Positions 61,232 through 64,000 of a stretch of DNA of 64,000 nucleotides are shown here, piece after piece (the first letter of the stretch is position 1; the number at the start of each line of letters is the position of its first letter). The stretch lies in contig NZ_JQKJ01000007.1 of the NCBI RefSeq assembly GCF_000745975.1, positions 107,841 to 171,840 on the forward strand, given 5' to 3'. The notes beneath the pieces were generated by a model. The model worked only from the letters and a program-made list of their open reading frames with translations, made no database searches and was not told where the DNA came from. This DNA is from Desulfobacter vibrioformis DSM 8776. Lineage in GTDB: Bacteria; Desulfobacterota; Desulfobacteria; Desulfobacterales; Desulfobacteraceae. Both the position numbers and the translations under genes were made by a program.

Positions 61232-62748
61232 TACCGGTGAAACGCTTGTCAATTCCTTTTGGGGTCGGTCTGATCCTGGCCGCAGTTGTGGTCTGCCTCG
61301 TCCCTGCGCCAAAAGTTATGGCCGCAGATATGCGCAAATCCTATGCAGATCTTGAACAAAAACGCCGGGACATGGCTGCCCAGGCGGCAAAAGAACTTGC
61401 CGCAGCCCGGGCCGAGGCCCTGGAAAATGCCCAGGCCATCAAAAAGGACAAAGATGCCCTTGTTTCGGCCATTGCAACGCTGAAATCCCAGAATAGCCGC
61501 CTCCGGACAGCCAATGGGGGGCTTCAGGAAAAAATTGATGTCCTGGCAGACGAACAGGCAAAACTGCAGACCAGTCTTGAAGAATCCAGGATGGTGAACA
61601 AGGAGCTGGCAGGCTTTGTCAGAACCTGCGCCAAGGATCTCAACAGCCTTCTGGTCCAAAGCCCCCAAAGCGCCTTTGATAAAGACCGGAACAGTTTTCT
61701 TGCACCTGTGGTCAACCAGGAGCGGTTCTGGTCCATGGATGATCTGCGCCAAATGTGTGATATCCTGTTTGGCGAAATTCTGGCTTCGGGGCAGGTCGGT
61801 CTGGGCCGGGGCATGGTGGTGGACCGCCAGGGAAAGGACAGGGAGGCCAGGATTCTGAGCATCGGCAATTTTACCTCCCTGTATGTGCTCACAGATGACC
61901 AGGGCCGGGAATCGGAAACCGGTTTTCTGCTCTATTCGGATCAAAGCAGCCGGTTTTTCGCCCTGTCCAAGCTGCCCTCAAAAAAATTTGCAGACCAGAT
62001 CAATGCCTATCTTGCCGGGCAAAGCGACTGTGTGCCCGTGGATATCTCCAAAGGCGGTGCCCTTCGGCGGTTTACCCATGAATTGAATTTGCTGGACCAG
62101 GTGCCCAAGGGCGGTCCCCTTGTATGGCCCATCCTGGCCCTGCTGGGCATTGCCGTACTCATCCTGGTGGAGCGCCTGGTTTTTTTTTGGCGGCGTCAGA
62201 TCCGGGTGGAGCCGTTTATGGCCAAGCTTTCCCCTTTGCTTGCATCCGGAAATTGGCAGGCATGCCGGGATTTGATGCAGGCCAACAAGCGGGGATTCAT
62301 TCCCCGGGTTCTGCTTAAGGCACTGCCTGTAAGGGAGCAGACCCGCACGGACATGGAAAATGTACTCCAGGAAGCGATCCTGGCAGAAATTCCCCCCATT
62401 GAACGGTTTTTATCCACCCTGGGCATGCTGGCTGCCATTGCACCGCTCATGGGGCTTCTGGGAACGGTGACCGGCATGATTAATACCTTTCATGTGATCA
62501 CCTATTACGGGGCCGGGGACCCCAGAATGATGTCCGGCGGCATTTCCGAGGCCCTGGTCACCACCATGCTCGGATTGACCGTGGCCATTCCCATTATGCT
62601 GTTTCACACCCTTTTGTCCCGGCGTGTGGAAACCCAGATCAGCACCATGGAGGAAAAGTCCGTGGCCTTTGTCAACATGGTGTTCAAGGCAAGGAACGGG
62701 TGCCGGCCACGTGAGATTTCCAGCGCAACAGATAGCAATCAGAATTAA
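61228..62748 (+). CDS. Large MotA/TolQ/ExbB protein (TtpC-like)
   Basis: A 506-residue proton-channel family protein. A signal peptide (ending PKVMAAD) and a coiled-coil periplasmic part with a globular domain of about 290 residues precede three membrane segments. The channel part has FLSTLGMLAAIAPLMGLLGTVTGMI and MMSGGISEALVTTMLGLTVAIP, the conserved TolQ/ExbB segments. In Vibrio TonB2 systems TtpC has this design and is needed for TonB energisation. Confidence 0.88.
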   Translation: MIPVKRLSIPFGVGLILAAVVVCLVPAPKVMAADMRKSYADLEQKRRDMAAQAAKELAAARAEALENAQAIKKDKDALVSAIATLKSQNSRLRTANGGLQEKIDVLADEQAKLQTSLEESRMVNKELAGFVRTCAKDLNSLLVQSPQSAFDKDRNSFLAPVVNQERFWSMDDLRQMCDILFGEILASGQVGLGRGMVVDRQGKDREARILSIGNFTSLYVLTDDQGRESETGFLLYSDQSSRFFALSKLPSKKFADQINAYLAGQSDCVPVDISKGGALRRFTHELNLLDQVPKGGPLVWPILALLGIAVLILVERLVFFWRRQIRVEPFMAKLSPLLASGNWQACRDLMQANKRGFIPRVLLKALPVREQTRTDMENVLQEAILAEIPPIERFLSTLGMLAAIAPLMGLLGTVTGMINTFHVITYYGAGDPRMMSGGISEALVTTMLGLTVAIPIMLFHTLLSRRVETQISTMEEKSVAFVNMVFKARNGCRPREISSATDSNQN

Positions 62749-62760
62749 GGAACGATCCGG

Positions 62761-63384
62761 ATGGATGAGTTTTTTTACCAGATGGCCGCTTATATCCGTT
62801 CCGGCGGGGTGGTGATGGTGCCCATTCTGTGCGTTTCCCTTGTGATGTGGATACTGATCTTCAACCGCCTGTTTTTTCTGCATCGCCTGTATGTGAAAAA
62901 CATGCCCCGGGCCATGGCCGGGGAACTGGTCCGGGACAACCAGTGGCCTGAAAAGAGGTATCAGGGTGCCAATGCTTTTCTGATCAGGGAATTTCTGTCC
63001 CGGCGCAGCCCGGTGCCGGACCCGGATCTGGACGCCCGGATTCTTGATGAAACGGTCATGGCCCTGACCGCCTCTTTGGACCAGTACCTGGCCCTGATCG
63101 GTGTGCTCTCTGCCGTGGCCCCGCTCATGGGACTTCTGGGCACGGTGGTGGGGATGATGGAGACCTTTGATGTGATCACTGTATTTGGCACGGGTAATGT
63201 CCGGGCCATGGCCTCGGGGATTTCCGTGGCCCTGGTCACCACCCAGACCGGGCTGATGATCTCCATACCCGGGCTTTACATGAGCGGGTGGCTGAACCGG
63301 CGGGCCTCAAACCTCAAACACCGCATCGCCTCCACAGCCATGTACCTTAAACCCTTTATCCGCAGCAGGAGTGTGTCATGCTGA
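62761..63384 (+). CDS. exbB: ExbB-type proton-channel protein
   Basis: A 207-residue inner-membrane protein with three membrane segments. SAVAPLMGLLGTVVGMMETFDVI and MASGISVALVTTQTGLMISIPGL are the conserved proton-path segments of the MotA/TolQ/ExbB family. It follows the large TtpC-like gene by 12 bases and overlaps the exbD gene. Confidence 0.92.
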   Translation: MDEFFYQMAAYIRSGGVVMVPILCVSLVMWILIFNRLFFLHRLYVKNMPRAMAGELVRDNQWPEKRYQGANAFLIREFLSRRSPVPDPDLDARILDETVMALTASLDQYLALIGVLSAVAPLMGLLGTVVGMMETFDVITVFGTGNVRAMASGISVALVTTQTGLMISIPGLYMSGWLNRRASNLKHRIASTAMYLKPFIRSRSVSC

Positions 63385-63797
63385 ATATATCCGCATCCAG
63401 GCGGGCCGCGAAAAAGACCCTTGAACTGAATATTGCGCCCCTGATCGATATGGTGTTCATCCTTTTGATCTTTTTTCTGGTCACCACCTCCTTTGTCAAG
63501 GAGACCGGGGTGGACATCTCCCGGCCCACGGCCAGTACGGCTGTGGCAAAAAACAAAGCCACCATTCTCATCGGCATCACCCGGGACAACACCATTCACC
63601 TGGACCGCAGGGAAATGGATGTCCGGGCCGTGCGTTCGGGGGTTGAACGGGCCATGGCTGAAAATCCCGAAGCCGGTGTGGTGATTGTGGCGGACAAGGA
63701 GAGCCGGACCGGTCTTGTGATTTCGGTGATGGATGCCTGTAAACTGGCCGGGGCGCAAAACGTGGCCCTTGCCGCAAGCCTGCCCAAAGGAGAATAA
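63378..63797 (+). CDS. exbD: ExbD/TolR biopolymer-transport protein
   Basis: A 139-residue protein with a single membrane segment (NIAPLIDMVFILLIFFLV), which contains the essential aspartate of the proton path in LIDMVF, and a periplasmic domain (VVIVADKESRTGLVISVMDA). It overlaps exbB by seven bases. It forms the energising complex with ExbB and TonB. Confidence 0.93.
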   Translation: MLNISASRRAAKKTLELNIAPLIDMVFILLIFFLVTTSFVKETGVDISRPTASTAVAKNKATILIGITRDNTIHLDRREMDVRAVRSGVERAMAENPEAGVVIVADKESRTGLVISVMDACKLAGAQNVALAASLPKGE

Positions 63798-64000
63798 ATG
63801 ACCGGTACTGCTCGGCTTTCATACCGGGAAGGGTCCCGCAGATTTCAGCCGGGTACAGTTCTGGTCTGGATTTCGGCCATTGTTCTGGCCCTGGGACTGA
63901 ATCTGTTTATCTTCGGGATTATGCCGGCCTTTATCCAAGGTGTGCCCGATGCACCGGATGATGCGGAACTTATCCAGGCCATCCAGGTTGTCCGGATCAA
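63798..64000 (+). CDS. TonB protein (3' partial)
   Basis: Only the first 67 codons lie in the window. A single membrane segment (VLVWISAIVLALGLNLFIFG) follows a short cytoplasmic part, and AAAGGAG precedes the ATG directly after exbD. The position and layout are those of TonB in a TonB2-type operon, though the proline-rich and C-terminal parts are outside the window. Confidence 0.72.
   Translation, partial: MTGTARLSYREGSRRFQPGTVLVWISAIVLALGLNLFIFGIMPAFIQGVPDAPDDAELIQAIQVVRI

Overview
The window looks like chromosome from a sulfate-reducing member of the Desulfobacterota, probably Desulfobacteraceae. This rests on a four-haem class III cytochrome c3, a CbiK-type cobaltochelatase, a YkgJ/YedF pair, a TonB2-type energiser and protein sequences typical of the group. 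Taxonomy is inference only. No rRNA, tRNA, CRISPR array or intact transposase was found. The coding strand changes in operon-sized blocks.

Layout. 1-5.6 kb (+): end of an SPFH/zinc-ribbon protein, a coupled zinc-ribbon protein, a metallo-hydrolase, a tRNA-dihydrouridine synthase-like enzyme, a lipoprotein, a YkgJ-type Cys-cluster protein and YedF. 5.6-14.6 kb (-): a DUF6398-like protein, then a tight operon running yggT, divIVA-like, pilT, a pilU-like ATPase, a zinc-ribbon protein, a membrane protein, a class A penicillin-binding protein and a SPOR-domain protein, joining pilus retraction to cell-wall synthesis. 14.8-17.7 kb (+): a DEAD-box helicase, tatB and tatC. 17.8-23.9 kb (-): a dedicated Hsp70 machine made of a TPR protein, a divergent J-protein, a GrpE-like factor, an Hsp70 and a small zinc-ribbon protein. 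24.2 kb (+): cytochrome c3. 24.9-28.7 kb (-): pstSCAB with a Pho-box-like site and an internal terminator. 28.9-31.1 kb (-): a Fic-fold protein lacking the motif histidine, and a radical SAM protein.

31.6-39.0 kb is signalling: a sigma-54 activator whose start lies in a 13-bp tandem repeat (+), then a convergent three-gene operon of a 1317-residue AAA/TPR/histidine kinase, a single-domain response regulator and a hybrid kinase (-). 39.3-49.1 kb (+) is one coupled operon: a three-gene ABC importer, an alpha-2-macroglobulin with an intact CLEQ thioester motif, and penicillin-binding protein 1C. 49.5-53.6 kb (-): a beta-CASP metallo-hydrolase, a DUF4197 protein, thiol peroxidase and cbiK.

53.7-60.2 kb is the most rearranged part. 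A sigma-54 activator gene stands divergent from a PagL-like outer-membrane protein. Its upstream region, with a 30-bp conserved block and a -24/-12 promoter, recurs as a 221-bp near-identical copy at 58 kb and as a decayed copy at 56.3 kb that still carries scraps of the activator gene. Copies precede a porin and a short operon (34-aa ORF, 119-aa unknown, truncated efflux adaptor, crotonase-fold enzyme). I infer a duplicated regulator-promoter module now working as a small regulon. The segment is bracketed by two direct copies of a dispersed repeat (52.69 and 60.13 kb). 60.4-64 kb (+) is a TonB2-type operon: DUF3450, a large ExbB/TtpC-like protein, ExbB, ExbD and a TonB cut by the window edge.
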